Shown one piece after another: positions 24,459 through 35,937 of a DNA stretch of 59,296 nucleotides. The stretch is taken from NCBI GenBank assembly GCA_012295275.1, contig CM022679.1:2894116-2953411 (forward strand), in the 5' to 3' direction. Position numbers and translations under genes: made by a program. The notes below the pieces were generated by a model that saw only the letters and a list, made by a program, of their open reading frames with translations, did not search any database and was not told the origin of the DNA. The stretch's first letter is position 1. Each line of letters starts with the position of its first letter. This DNA is from Chrysomallon squamiferum (Eukaryota; Mollusca; Gastropoda; Neomphalida; Peltospiridae).

Positions 24459-24770
24459 CAGGGGTGGGCAAACTTATTGGTTCAAGGGCCACATTGCATT
24501 TTTGAAACTAACAAGTGGGCCACACCATTATGAGGTGGAAAAGGTATGACCATAAAGCATAAAAAATACACATGAAATCTATTTCTTTTTTCTGTTTTTA
24601 ATCAACAAATGTATTGTTGAAAGGCTGAGTCTAGTTGCAATGCACCACCTGGTGGCACCAGTGAAATAAAGACTACAAATTTAAAAATGTTATAGGTTTA
24701 TTGTTCGTGATGGGCTGGATAAAATGATGTTGCAACACAAGGCAATAATGTCGTAGTTTGCCCACCTCTG
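24459..24770. mobile_element. hAT-like MITE, copy 2 (segmental copy)
   Basis: Same TIRs as 3948-4269, about 312 bp. Flanks ttaccgat and ctctagat. Internal small indels relative to copy 1. Confidence 0.65.
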
Positions 24771-24907
24771 CTCTAGATGATAAATATTTATCTGTATTTC
24801 ATTTAAATTTGTTAAGCCTGTTTGATTTCAGGATCTGTTAAATATGCTATTTTTTACTGGTTTTGGGTGAAACTTTTCATAATGTTTGTTCTCATATACA
24901 AAATGTG

Positions 24908-24916
<9 letters not shown>

Positions 24917-24943
<27 letters not shown>
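24917..24943. repeat. (TG)n microsatellite
   Basis: About 13 TG units before the isolated type 2 tail. Confidence 0.85.
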
Positions 24944-24945
<2 letters not shown>

Positions 24946-25100
24946 CTTGCAATGAAATTGGTTTAACCTCATGCACTTTTTTCAGGAACCCTCCATCTAT
25001 TATTATTATTGTGTAAAATTTAAAAAATGACTATTAGGTATATACTGGTTTTGCTGAAGTTATGTAACAGTTGAGTGTTGTTGTTTTGTTGTTTTTTTAG

Positions 25101-25177
25101 GTTCCAAGATAAGAAGACCAGTGCAGTGTTCAGAAGCAAATCCTACCTGTGATAAACTGGTAGTCTCTGGTTACTAA
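25101..25177 (+). CDS. Isolated type 2 tail exon
   Basis: A 77-nt terminal exon with acceptor gtttttttag and TAA stop, coding SKIRRPVQCSEANPTCDK and ending LVVSGY. No TM exon lies between it and the UBFD1 first-exon copy. It enters in phase 1, so it would be in frame with that exon (MEAKTG) or with the type 2 TM exon b at 20575. It is probably a stranded duplicate. Confidence 0.5.
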
Positions 25178-25379
25178 TTTGAGGAAGATTCTTTTTGTTT
25201 TCATGGTGTAGTAAACAACTTTTCAGTTAATTCTTGACATACATACACTTCGGTTTACCTTCACTTTTCTGGACACCTGAAAAAGAGTAGTAAAAGAGAG
25301 ACTGTTCAGTTAGGATTGGCTTCAATTTGTGGGTAGAAGTTGAAAACGTTCGCTTCGTTCGGATCGCCATTTAAATCTG

Positions 25380-25570
25380 ATGGAGCTGATTTATTATTCA
25401 TTGGCTGTAATTTTACTTTCTGTTTACGTTCTAACAAACCCTATTTGTAAACCGAACACTTATTACGATTCTTCGACAGATAACTCAGATTAACTGTGAT
25501 TCGTGTGGTTTTATTTGCACATATGCAGACATTCAAGCCACCGTAGACAAGTGCAACAAACTCTGTCCAG
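25380..25570 (+). pseudogene. Broken fourth CRD exon
   Basis: It aligns along its whole length with the CRD exon 10852-11032 (both donors conserved) but carries a 10-bp insertion. That makes the exon 191 rather than 181 nt and places an in-frame TAA at 25491-25493, codon 38, just before the second Cys. The insertion looks like an imperfect local duplication of agataact. The stop falls after the signal peptide and first Cys, so no CRD can form. This assumes the assembly is right at this point. Confidence 0.85.
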
Positions 25571-26795
25571 GTAAATGTATAGGTTACATAAATATATACC
25601 GAGGAATATTTTGTTCTAAGAATTTTTTCAACTGATTACTTATTTTGAGTAGTGATTTTTACTTTACATTTAGATCGTAATTTAGCCTGCACGAGCGCAT
25701 CCATCTTGGAATGAATGACCTTCACTTCGAAGACCTTTCCACTGTTAATCAACAATCACTTTGAACAAATGTCTTCAGCGTAACTTAAAACAGTTCTAGC
25801 TCATATTCGGGATCGGAGGCTTTTCCCCCTCAAATGTTTCGTAGTCTTCATTCGATGCTATAGCCTATATGCCACCCATTTGAAACGATAAAATAAAATA
25901 TTGTGCGTGCCAGATATTTGAAACTACAATTATTTATTGTTTGTAAACAATTGTTTGAAACGCGGAACCTTGATTATTGACAACAGAGTGATTTCTTTTT
26001 CTAAAATTCTGTAAAGTAATAAAATCAAATTAATTCCTGTAGTATAATTAAAATGTATTTATTTTCTAATTTTGTGGTGTTATTGCTTTCATCTAATAAA
26101 AATAACTTTTTTATATCAATAGAAATGTTTTGCGGATGAATGATTTTGAATATATGTCAAAATCAAGATTACATATTCATAGCTTTACTGATCGCTTATA
26201 AAATAATAGGTATTTACAATTCACTTTGGTGGACTGTTTCAGTATTTATCAGTAGAAAAGTTTTCCCTGATCGCTGCTTCTGACAACTTCTGATTGGTCA
26301 CTGTAGTTTATAGCTGTAAAGCCTGCGACGTGTGCACAGCAGTGACCAATCAGAAGCTGTCACTTGCAGCGATCAGCAAAACATTTCATCGTAAAAACTT
26401 TTCAATTGATAAACAGTAAACTTGGCACCAATGCGAATTGTAAGTACCGCAAACATGTAAATGTCGCGATATCGTGAGCAAGGAATATATATATTTTTTT
26501 TTGTTTCTACTAGGAATATCATTTTCAGTAAGTTTAACAAATGCGAATGGTAAGCTGACAGTCATGGTTCACATTCGGAGCTGAACTATTTGTTTTCTAA
26601 AACAAAACAAAAAAGTGATCACGAGAATTTCCTTTCTAAAATTAGAACAAAGTTAAACACTTAGTATGTTACCGTAATCAATCGGGCGACAGCTCACTTT
26701 TGTGTATAAAATGTTACTTATTCATTTCATGTGATAATTAATTAAATTAATAAAATATTAATGTTCTGTTATATATATGTTTATTTTGTTTATAG
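25571..26795. other. Intron-like stretch after the broken CRD
   Basis: It follows intron 1 of locus C to about 26110. It is then replaced by an inverted copy of about 19250-20200 sequence (26120-26330) that abuts a direct copy (from about 26335). The type 1 TM exon and tail are absent, deleted at this rearrangement. Confidence 0.65.
26120..26480. repeat. Imperfect palindrome at the duplication edge
   Basis: The segment 26123-26215 is the reverse complement of 20110-20200. The part 26215-26310 is the inverse of the gtgaccaatcagaag and caccaaagcgaattg region, which then reappears in direct orientation at 26338-26450. The result is a long, mismatched inverted repeat centred near 26325, exactly at the left edge of duplication copy 2. 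Confidence 0.7.
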
Positions 26796-28275
26796 GAAAC
26801 TCAATTGAGCATGTTTCGGCAGTTGTTTCTAATTGTTCTTGCTGCAATTTTTTTGATTGTTTTTTTGTACTTGAAAAGAAGTCAAGAAAACCAAGGTGGG
26901 AAGTATTTTCCTTATATATTTGAGTAGCATTATTTTTAATTTAGCAAATTTTTATTACTGATATGTTATATTTATTTAATATGTTATTTCATTAAAATGA
27001 TCATATAACTTTAAAAGCAAAGTGTTATTTGAAAAAAATTATTTCGTTATTATTATTAAGATAGTGAAATCATATACTCTGTTATTTTATAAGCAATCAG
27101 TAAAGCTATGAATATTTAATCTCAATTTTGACATATATTCAAAATCATCCGCAAAACATTTCTATAATGTGCCACCAAAGCGAACTGCGTGCTAAACCGC
27201 AAAACATGTAAATACCGCGATATCGTGAGCAAGGAATACACTAGGAATATCATTTTCAGTAAGTTTAACAAATGCAAATGGTAACCTGACAATCATGGTT
27301 CACTTTCGGAGATGAACTATTTGTTTTCTAAATCTTTAAAAGTGACCACGAGAAAGCTCGTTACTAAAATGAGAGCACAGGAAATAACCAAGGCAGCAAT
27401 GAAATAATATGATCCTGTAACCAATCAGACAAGAGCTTATTACTTGTGTACAAGATACGACTTTACTTCAGGAGATAATTAATTAAATGAATAAATATTA
27501 ATGTTCTATTATATACATATCTATGTTTATTCTGTTTTTAAGAAACTCCATTGAGCGTGTATTGGCTATTATTTCTGGCTGTTCTTGCTGCGATCATCTT
27601 TATTCTGCAAGGTGTGAAGTATTTTCTTTATTTATTTGAGTAGCATTATTTTTAATTTAGCAAATTTTTATTACTGATATGTTATATTTATTTAATATGT
27701 TATTTCATTAAAATGATCATATAACTTCAAAAAAATTGTTATTTTGAAAAAATTATTTCATTATTATTATTATTATTATTAAGATGGCTATATTGTTGTT
27801 GTTTTTTTGACAAGAAAACTGTTTTTATATAAAGATATACTTTAATTAGTGATCATACATTACATAAAGTTTTATTTTTTAAACAGATTAGATGATTTTA
27901 CCATCCTATTCACTGGCTCATGAAAGTTTTAAAAAAATGTTCCTAAGAAAAAGTGCATCATCCTTGTATGAGGAGATATTGTTTGAATTATTAAACGATT
28001 TTCACACCTTTTAAAATATCACACTGATTTCTGTCACCTTTTTAAGACTAGTTTGTGACCAGAAATGGATTTAGATTTCATAGATTCTTTACTGATGATA
28101 CCTAATTCATGATTTCTCTCTAAATAAATCTATGTTTCATTTAAATTTGTTAAGCCTGTTTCTTTTCAGGATCTGTTAAATATGCCTTTTTTTAATGGTT
28201 TTGTGTGAAACTTTTCATAATGTTAATTAACTAATATTGCGTGTGTGTTTCTCTATGTGTGTGCATGAGCATGCA

Positions 28276-28313
<38 letters not shown>

Positions 28314-28574
28314 TGCAATGAAATTGGTTTAACCTCATGCATTTGGGATAATTTCACCATAATCTTTTCTTCTTTTTTTTCAGGAACCCTCCATCTATTA
28401 TTATTATTGTGTAAAATTTTAAAAATGACTATTAGGTGTATACTGGTTTTGCTGAAGTTATGTAACAGTTGAGTGTTTTTTTTTTTTTTTTGTTTAGGTG
28501 CCAAGATAAGAAGACCAGTGCAGTGTTCAGAAGCAAATCCTACCTGTGATAAACTGGTAGTATCTGGTCACTAA
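26796..28574 (+). CDS. Type 2 transmembrane and tail exons, duplication copy 2
   Basis: TM exon a (26796-26895) starts ETQLSMFRQLFLIVLAAIFL and needs phase-0 entry. TM exon b (27543-27611) starts ETPLSVYWLLFLAVLAAIIF with phase 1 in and out. The tail (28498-28574, TAA) is AKIRRPVQCSEANPTCDK then LVVSGH. The nearest upstream CRD (25380) is broken, so this set has no intact partner nearby. All splice sites and frames of the 69-nt and 77-nt exons are nevertheless intact, which argues for recent duplication or for use with a more distant CRD. Confidence 0.5.
28277..28312. repeat. (TG)n microsatellite before type 2 tail
   Basis: About 17 TG units. Confidence 0.85.
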
Positions 28575-29884
28575 TTTGTGGAAGATGCTTCTATTTTCAT
28601 GTTGTGGTAAACAACTTTTCAGTTAATTCTTGACATACATACACTACGGTTTACCTTCACTTTTCTGGATGGCTGAAAAACAATCGTAAAAGAGAGACTG
28701 TTCACTGGAAGTGTTCCAAACTCAGTTGTCCATCTACTATTAACACCTCAAGAGATTTAATTACAAAATCTTCACAAACACGATGCTGGCCGAGATGACA
28801 ATGCCTCATCAGAACTTTTACGGAGATAGCCATTTCTCATCTAGTAGGACTTCGAACAGCAACTACAGTGGACCTTGATCAGTGAACATTATGAATGACT
28901 GTAAACTAATTTATACTATGTATTATTGTCTTGTGAAAGATATGTATAATATTGAACAATATATAATTTCTATTTGAATTTGAATTTATATATATATTGT
29001 AGTGACTTATGACTGACATATTATTTTCACATGCAATAAAATGAATGATGAAGTGATTGAAGTTATTTATTGAATTAGACTACACCAAATTTCAAGTACA
29101 ATACACCTAATTTATAATGATGATCGTTAAATATCAAATGTATTTAATTCATAAATATGATATGTAAATTTCAAACATAATATATCCTACTTATAATGAT
29201 GACCATTAAATTTCAAATATTATATTATATTTAATCTATAATTATACATTAATTTCAAGCATATATCATTAAATTTCAAATATATTTAATATATAATTAT
29301 ATGTAAATTTCAAGTTCAATACATCCAACTTATAATGATGACTGTAAAAATTTCAAATATATTATATGTAAATTTAAGCATAATACAAATGATGAACATT
29401 AAGTGTAAAATATATTTAATTTTTAACTATGATAAGAAAATTTCAAGCATAATACATACATATTTATTTTGGCTGTAAAAATTTCAAATATATTAAATAA
29501 ATATTTATGATATGTATATTTCAAGCATAATACATCCAACTTATAATGATTATTGTTAAATTTCAAATAATATATTATATTTAATTTATAATTATGATAT
29601 TTCAAGTATAATACATCCAGCTTACAATGATGAACATTAAATTTCAAATATTATATTATATTACAATATACTTTAAATGCACAATGTAAAGGTATTGGTA
29701 AAATAATGACACTCAAAACAAAACAAAAAAACAATAATAATAATGAAATATAAATAAATAAAGAAAGAACAGAAACAACATTATTAAATAAATATAAACA
29801 CCTGTATTCTCACATTTATATACATAATTATAAATAAAAGAAAATAATAAATAATTTTTGTTAAAAATAACTATATTTAATATT
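28575..29884. other. Region between the last type 2 tail and the UBFD1 promoter
   Basis: Mostly the copied minisatellite (about 29080-29660). Then AT-rich sequence leading to the UBFD1 5' region. No coding exon. Confidence 0.6.
29080..29660. repeat. Imperfect minisatellite, duplication copy 2
   Basis: Same irregular units as 22080-22665. Together the two show few indels, so most of the array predates the duplication. Confidence 0.75.
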
Positions 29885-30060
29885 TTAGCAGTTCTGTTCG
29901 ATATGGCCTAAGGGAGAGAATCACATCGCACCTGCATGGTTATAATTCTTTTGGGTAAGAAGTTAAAAAGGAATGTCAACAGTCAATATGGAGGCGAAAA
30001 CAGGTATCGCACATTTTTGTTGTCTAACTGCGCATGATGACGTATCATTGTATTTTTTTT
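29885..30060 (+). promoter_or_regulatory. UBFD1 5' region with CRE-like site
   Basis: A less AT-rich stretch around the first coding exon (atatggcctaagggagagaa upstream; gcgcatgatgacgtatcatt just inside intron 1, near 30030-30050). TGACGTA is a CRE/ATF-type core set in a near-palindrome. No TATA box is evident. The same sequence is present unchanged at 22895-23070. Confidence 0.4.
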
Positions 30061-31072
30061 GTTAACAACATCTTATTTTAAAGTTCACTTCTAAAAGTTG
30101 TAGAAATTGTTTATTTTTATTTATAGATTCTACAACAATCTAATTTTAGATAACATAATTTGTATTAAATCGTGTTAACAAAAGCCCGATCGATTTTATT
30201 GGTCCTCCTGTTGAGATTGATATTTTTGTTTGACTACAGACAACATCTTTCAACTGCTGTAGTCCACATTTATAATTATTAATGATTTTTATTCTATAAA
30301 ATTTCATTATTATTTATTTATTTATTTATTACAAATTAAGTTATATACAGAGAAATAATAATAATTCGTGTTCAAACTTGACAATGAATGAATGGTGATA
30401 AATTTAGAATTTAAAACAAAACTTTGTTTATTCCATCATTAATACTTATTTCTGTCTTTTATGTTATGATATAAGCAATTTTTAAATACTATCTGTTTAG
30501 TTAGAGCAAGAAATAATTTTAAAAATATATAGAATTATAAAAATAAATAATAAAACACCCTTTACAAATACAATGGCTGGCAGTTTCATCTCAGATATCT
30601 GGTGTTTGATATATCAGTCAGAGATATATGTTACAGATAACAGCAGATTTTCCACTTTCTTCAATTTGTAAAAATCAGTATAATTGTCTTCAGGAATGTA
30701 CTTCACATTAGTAAATTATCTAGTGTTTCAGAAATATTTTTAAAGTAATATTAACAAAAATATAATTTCCATATACTTTATCAATAAGAAGTAAAAAAGA
30801 AAAAGAAAATCAAAGAAAAAGAAAAAGAATGCATTGATTGAAATATTGATTAAACTGTAATGAAATAAATATGTCACATTGATAACCGTTTATTTGTTAA
30901 TATGAAATAACAAAATAAGAGATGCAGAAAAATATTCTCTATGTTGTGTATTACAATAAAGCCAGTATGTGATTTTACAAATATATTAACATTTCTTTAA
31001 TAAAAAATCACTGAATAGAAGAATGGCATATGTAAGGCAAAACCACTTTTGATTATATTTTTATTACATTTC

Positions 31073-31133
<61 letters not shown>

Positions 31134-32413
31134 GTTGTTGTTTAATGTTAGTGTTTTTATCATTGTAGATGTTGTTATTATTATTATTATTTCCAAAGTT
31201 ATGGAAATATCCTTTGTAAGAAATGAAGAATATTTCTGAGTTCTTTTTATGAGATCTGGTAAATCACTGGTTCAGTCATCTGTTACTCAGATGGAATGTT
31301 TTCCTAATCCAGGCATGATATATAATTTTCTCAGGATAGACAGTCACATATAAAATCTCTCTTTTTGCTGATTATAAAGTGTAAATTTGAAAAAGGCAGC
31401 AGCTCATTTTCTTCATCAGATATTTACAACAATCGTTGATATTAAAAAGTATGAGTTATGTTTTACTAAAATAATGTTGATTGTATTAGGAAATGAAGAA
31501 ACAAAACCTGAAAAGGAACAGTCCAAAGTGGAAAGTGACAAAGCAGTAGCTGACAAAGACTCTGGGGTATCAAGTGCATCAGAAAATAACATAGACACAC
31601 ATCCCTGTGTGACCTCATCTACTGAGAAATGTCCTGATCCAGGAGGTTCAGTTCTTTCTGAGTTAGGAAATATTGTGACACAAGAAACTGGTAATGTATT
31701 GTTTGTAGCTGTATGTACCTCTATGTACCTGTGAATACTTGTGTATACCTGTCTGTGTGGAGACTTTCAGGTTGCAGCATTTCCATTTTCAATTTTTTGA
31801 AAAAAAACTCACTTTTATTATTACAGTGATTCAGAACCGTAATACTTTTTTTAAGACAGTCATGAACATAGCAGATTTTGAGATACGTGTCTGTGTGTAT
31901 ATTTTAGATTCAAAATATTCAGTATTCCTAAGAGTAATATTTAGCCTCTGCAATATTATTTCTGACATTTAAATTGCACGGCAATTTATATAAAAAAAAT
32001 AAAAATTAGTAGCTCAGACATGTCTCTTGCTCGGCAAATAGCTAAATCATCTGTTAATATAATATTGTTATCTGTTTCATACACCATGGCCAGTCACGTA
32101 ACTATAATGATTTATAAGTGTTTTGTAAATATTTTCAGAGATTATTATTTTTTTCTTCTAATTTGTTTTAAATTTTAAATTTTGTTGTTGTTTTTAATGA
32201 ATTGAAAATGCTCTACGTAATTTCAGATCAAAATGTTGAAGAATGCGTTGACTTCAGAATAATTTATAACAAACAAAAATTTGATGTCAGCTTTCCACTG
32301 GACAAAACAGCAGCTCAACTCAAAGTCCACATCCAAAGTCTAACAGGTTCCTGAAACATTATTATTATTATTAGTTAATGTTAATGTTATTATCATTGTA
32401 GATGTTGTTTATA

Positions 32414-32459
<46 letters not shown>

Positions 32460-35400
32460 GTTGTTATTATTTAATGTTAATGTTGTTATCATTGTTGTTG
32501 TTGTTTGTATTTTTATTATTAATTTATTATTATTAGTGTCATTATTATTATTTATTATTATTATTATTAATATTTGTTTTTGGTTACTGGGAGCAGTAGT
32601 GTTATTTCATTTATTTATTTATTTCAGGTGTACCACCAGCTATGCAGAAATTAATGTTTAAAGGTAAATAGTTCATTTATTTTGCAACGTCTGTTTCTAC
32701 CTTACCATAACTATAACAAAAATTGGTGGAAAAAAAACTTCAGACAAACACATTACTGTTTCATCAATTGTCACAGATAAAAAAATTTAAAACAAATTTT
32801 AGGAGGAAGTATATTTTCTTTGAACATTTTCATGTTACTTTTAAAACTAATTATAAAGAAATCATCCTTTGATTCACTGATTCCAGAATTTTAGATTTTA
32901 TAGATCGAGTTTTAAATTCTTATTTTTTAAATTAAATATGTACACAGACACATACACACATTTCATTATTAAAACAATCTTAATCAGTTTTAATCATTCT
33001 TATTTCATTGTTTATTAGACTAATACTTTTTGCTTTCTAGTTACAGTCATAATCATCTTCATTTTTTCATCATCATCATCACTGTAGTTCAAATTATTAT
33101 CACAGTCGTTGTTGTTATCATTTAGGTTTAGTTAAAGATCATCAAACATTACGGGAACTCAAAGTCACTAAGGGTGCTAAGGTGATGGTCGTGGGTTCAA
33201 CACTGACAGATGTGCTGTCTGTGAGTGCCCCATCAAAACAGGAACTACAGGAAGAGGCCAAGTCAACAGAACCAGCAAAAGAGATGCTGTGTAGACAGAA
33301 GGTAATTCTTAAAATACATCAAAGAGGAGACTTTGTTAAATCACAAGGACTGTTCAGTTTGAGATTTGTCACAGTAGTTTTACACCTCATTGTCAACTAG
33401 TATGCTTGGTTTTATTTTATAGCTACAAGCATCTGCTTCAATAATCACATGAATTTTATCTCAGTTTTTATAATCTATCATATGATATCTAATTTATTTA
33501 AAATCAAAGAAATACAACGTGGTCAAATATTTGTTTTTTTCTTCAAGATTATCGTTTAGAGTATTGGATTTTTTTCTTTTTTAAAACACTTGATTTTGAT
33601 TTATGTTGCCATTTTTCATTTCCATAGTTCATTTGATAAATTCAGTTTATTTGATAACATACAATAATGTCAGTGGATCTGGTCATCGGTTAAATCAGGT
33701 TGTTTTTTCAGGATGGACATATTTTTCATCATCATTGTCAATTTTAATGTAGTGAAATAATGAAACCCAGCAATTAACAGCTTGGGTCCTGAAATCAAAA
33801 TAATAGAACCTGGCAAACTGATAGTCAAAATGGACAGTTTATTTTTGGAATTACAATATTTATGGAAAAAATCTTAATGTCCTATACCCAATTTTCATAA
33901 CTGGAGACAGTACAGTATATATGTATATAAATATACATTGGTTTCTTAATTCTGAATCCTTAATGCCCCATCTTGAGAAACTCTGGTCTATAGGGTACCG
34001 AGTCTGTTTGCATTATGTAGATAATAAATTGTGAGTATTGTGTCAGTAATTATATTATTTTATAGAAATGACATTTCAAAAAATATTTTATAAAACTTAA
34101 TATCATAGCTCAGCTTTTGTTAAACAGTAGTTTTGTTTATATCAAGAATATGAAAAATTGAATACTTTCATGCCAATTTGTGGAACTTGTTGTTTTAGAA
34201 AAGTATGAAGAGATGAAAACTCTTTCATTTTCACTTAAAAAACCCAATAAATAATTAAAAAATAATAATAATAAAATAAAATAAAATAAAATAAAATAAA
34301 ATAAAATAAAATAAAATAAAATAAAAAATAAATAAATTAAAATAAAATAAAATAAATAAATAATAATAATAATTTGTTTTGCAGCAACATAAGAAAGTTT
34401 TAGAAAAATATGGGAAACCGGATGATTTGATGCCAGGTAAAAAAACAAAGGAGCCACTTCCATCATTTCCAATCCATGGAATGTACAACAAGGCAGGAGG
34501 AAAAGTAAGACTCACATTCAAACTGGAACTTGATCAGTTATGGATAGGAACTAAAGGTGAGAGAGAGACAAAAAAAAACCATCCTACATCTCCATAGCAA
34601 CGTTTTTCATGTGTTGAGTGGAATCCACAACTCTGTTTCTGCTTTGATCACGTCCTTGTTCATTGTTTCCATTTGTGTGTTTGTAAATCCACATCCATTT
34701 TGATTGTTTACTTAGTGAATGTTTTCTGTTTAAAAGATAGGGAACAGTCGCTACATGTTATTGTTGATCTCTTACATCTCTCTGAAACACCAACATGTTT
34801 ATATCGGTCACAGCAGAAAGTTCTGAAATAAATTATTTTTAAAAAGACACTGTAATTCTTTTCTCCTTTTTTTTTTTCACTTTTGGCTGATTTTAAATTA
34901 CTAGTTAATTTTATGTATTTTTATTTATCATAAACATTAATAAAAAATGATAAACTTTAGAAAACAAAACAAAACATATTATTGTGAATGAGAGAGTGGT
35001 AAGTTTAGGGCTGCAGCACCAAAGATAACAGGATCATGCCTCTTCATATGCTGAGATACTGAAGCAGATTACTAAAATACCAATAAATATTTTAAACAAC
35101 TATTTATATTTTCAATTTTTCAGAAAGAACTGATAAATTACCTATGAATTCCATAAAAACTGTTGTTAGTGAACCATTAGAAGGCCATGAAGAATACCAT
35201 ATACTGGTAAGTAACACTTATACACACTATTAGTGAACTTATACAAGAATACCTTACACTGATTAGTGAACTTATACAAGAATACCTTACTGGTTAGTTG
35301 GTTATTAGTGAACTTATACAAGAATACCTTACACTGGTTAGTTACACTTAGACACACTATTAGTGAACTTATACAAGAATACCTTACACTGGTTAGTAAC

Positions 35401-35937
35401 ACTTAGACACACTATTAATGAACTTATACAAGAATACCTTACACTGGTTAGTAACACGTATACATACTATTAGTGAAATTATACAAGAATAAATATACTG
35501 GTAAGTAACACACACACACACTGTTAATAAACTTGTAGAAGACTATTACATACTGCTAAGTTACTTTTATAAAATCTCATTAATTCTTTTCTTAGAAAAA
35601 TACGATATACTGGTAAAATTACTTTTTATAAAAACTGTTAGTTAACTTCTAGAAAAATATCATATAAAATCTGATTGGGTTTTCTATTCTTCTAAATTTT
35701 ATCTTAGTATGATAAAAAAAAAAAAAAAAAATTATATAATGCTCTGTTCAGTATTTCCTACTCTCAATATTCATTTTTTTTCTCAGTGTTACTGATGTTT
35801 AACTTTATTTTAAAATTATTTCTCAGGGCATACAGTTAGGACCAACAGAAGCTTCTAGGTACTGGGTTTACTGGGTTCCAGCTCAGTATGTTGATGCCAT
35901 CAAAGATGCTGTGTTAGGAAAATGGCAATATTTTTAA
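29988..35937 (+). CDS. UBFD1: Ubiquitin domain-containing protein UBFD1
   Basis: Eight coding exons: 29988-30003, 31490-31690, 32227-32346, 32628-32663, 33126-33301, 34385-34556, 35124-35206 and 35827-35937 (TAA). Every splice phase agrees; total 304 aa, close to the 309 aa of the human protein. The Glu/Ser-rich N-terminus (MEAKTGNEETKPEKEQ) is followed by a ubiquitin-like fold from about residue 77 (FRIIYNKQKFDVSFPLDK) to about 150 (GAKVMVVGST), then the conserved C-terminal domain with HGMYNKAGGKVRLTFKLE, LWIGTKERTDKLPMNSIK, LGPTEASRYWVYWVP and the end VLGKWQYF. These match UBFD1 (also called UBPH) closely. The family is intracellular and ubiquitin-related; its exact reaction is not well defined. 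Exon 1 is only 16 coding nt and is duplicated at 22994. Polyadenylation hexamer AATAAA at about 35960. The gene is convergent with CEP95. Confidence 0.95.
31076..31190. repeat. (ATT)n microsatellite in UBFD1 intron 1
   Basis: About 19 uninterrupted units to 31132, then a phrase (gttgttgtttaatgttagtg) that recurs in intron 3 near 32375-32510 beside another ATT tract. Confidence 0.85.
32411..32600. repeat. (ATT)n / (GTT)n microsatellite in UBFD1 intron 3
   Basis: About 17 ATT units followed by degenerate ATT/GTT sequence up to the exon 4 acceptor. Confidence 0.85.
34261..34370. repeat. (AAAAT)n microsatellite in UBFD1 intron 5
   Basis: Pentanucleotide aaaat repeated about 15 times with an interrupted tail, ending 15 bases before the exon 6 acceptor. 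Confidence 0.85.
35190..35510 (+). repeat. Minisatellite containing copies of the UBFD1 exon 7 5' splice site
   Basis: The exon 7 end and donor (gaagaataccatatactg|gtaagtaacac) are followed by about five to six imperfect units of about 40-60 bp. Each contains attagtgaacttatacaag, then aataccttacactg and gttagt or gtaagt. The unit is homologous to the exon 7 end starting at TTAGTGAAC plus the first intron bases, so the array was seeded by the exon/intron junction. Confidence 0.85.

Larger units (their letters stand above)
24421..25379. repeat. Copy of 3910-4865 (MITE plus type 2 tail exon)
   Basis: It begins at ccagatatggatttac and follows 3910-4865 through the MITE, TG tract and type 2 tail to tgaaaacgttcgcttc, then joins gttcggatcgcc just before the fourth CRD. 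The left junction with UBFD1 intron 1 shares only TGA, which suggests a short-homology joining. Confidence 0.8.
26335..31480. repeat. Segmental duplication, copy 2
   Basis: Direct repeat of 19240-24420 with about 1-3% visible differences and small indels in simple repeats. It leads into the intact UBFD1 exon 2, so it is probably the parental copy for the UBFD1 part. Confidence 0.85.
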
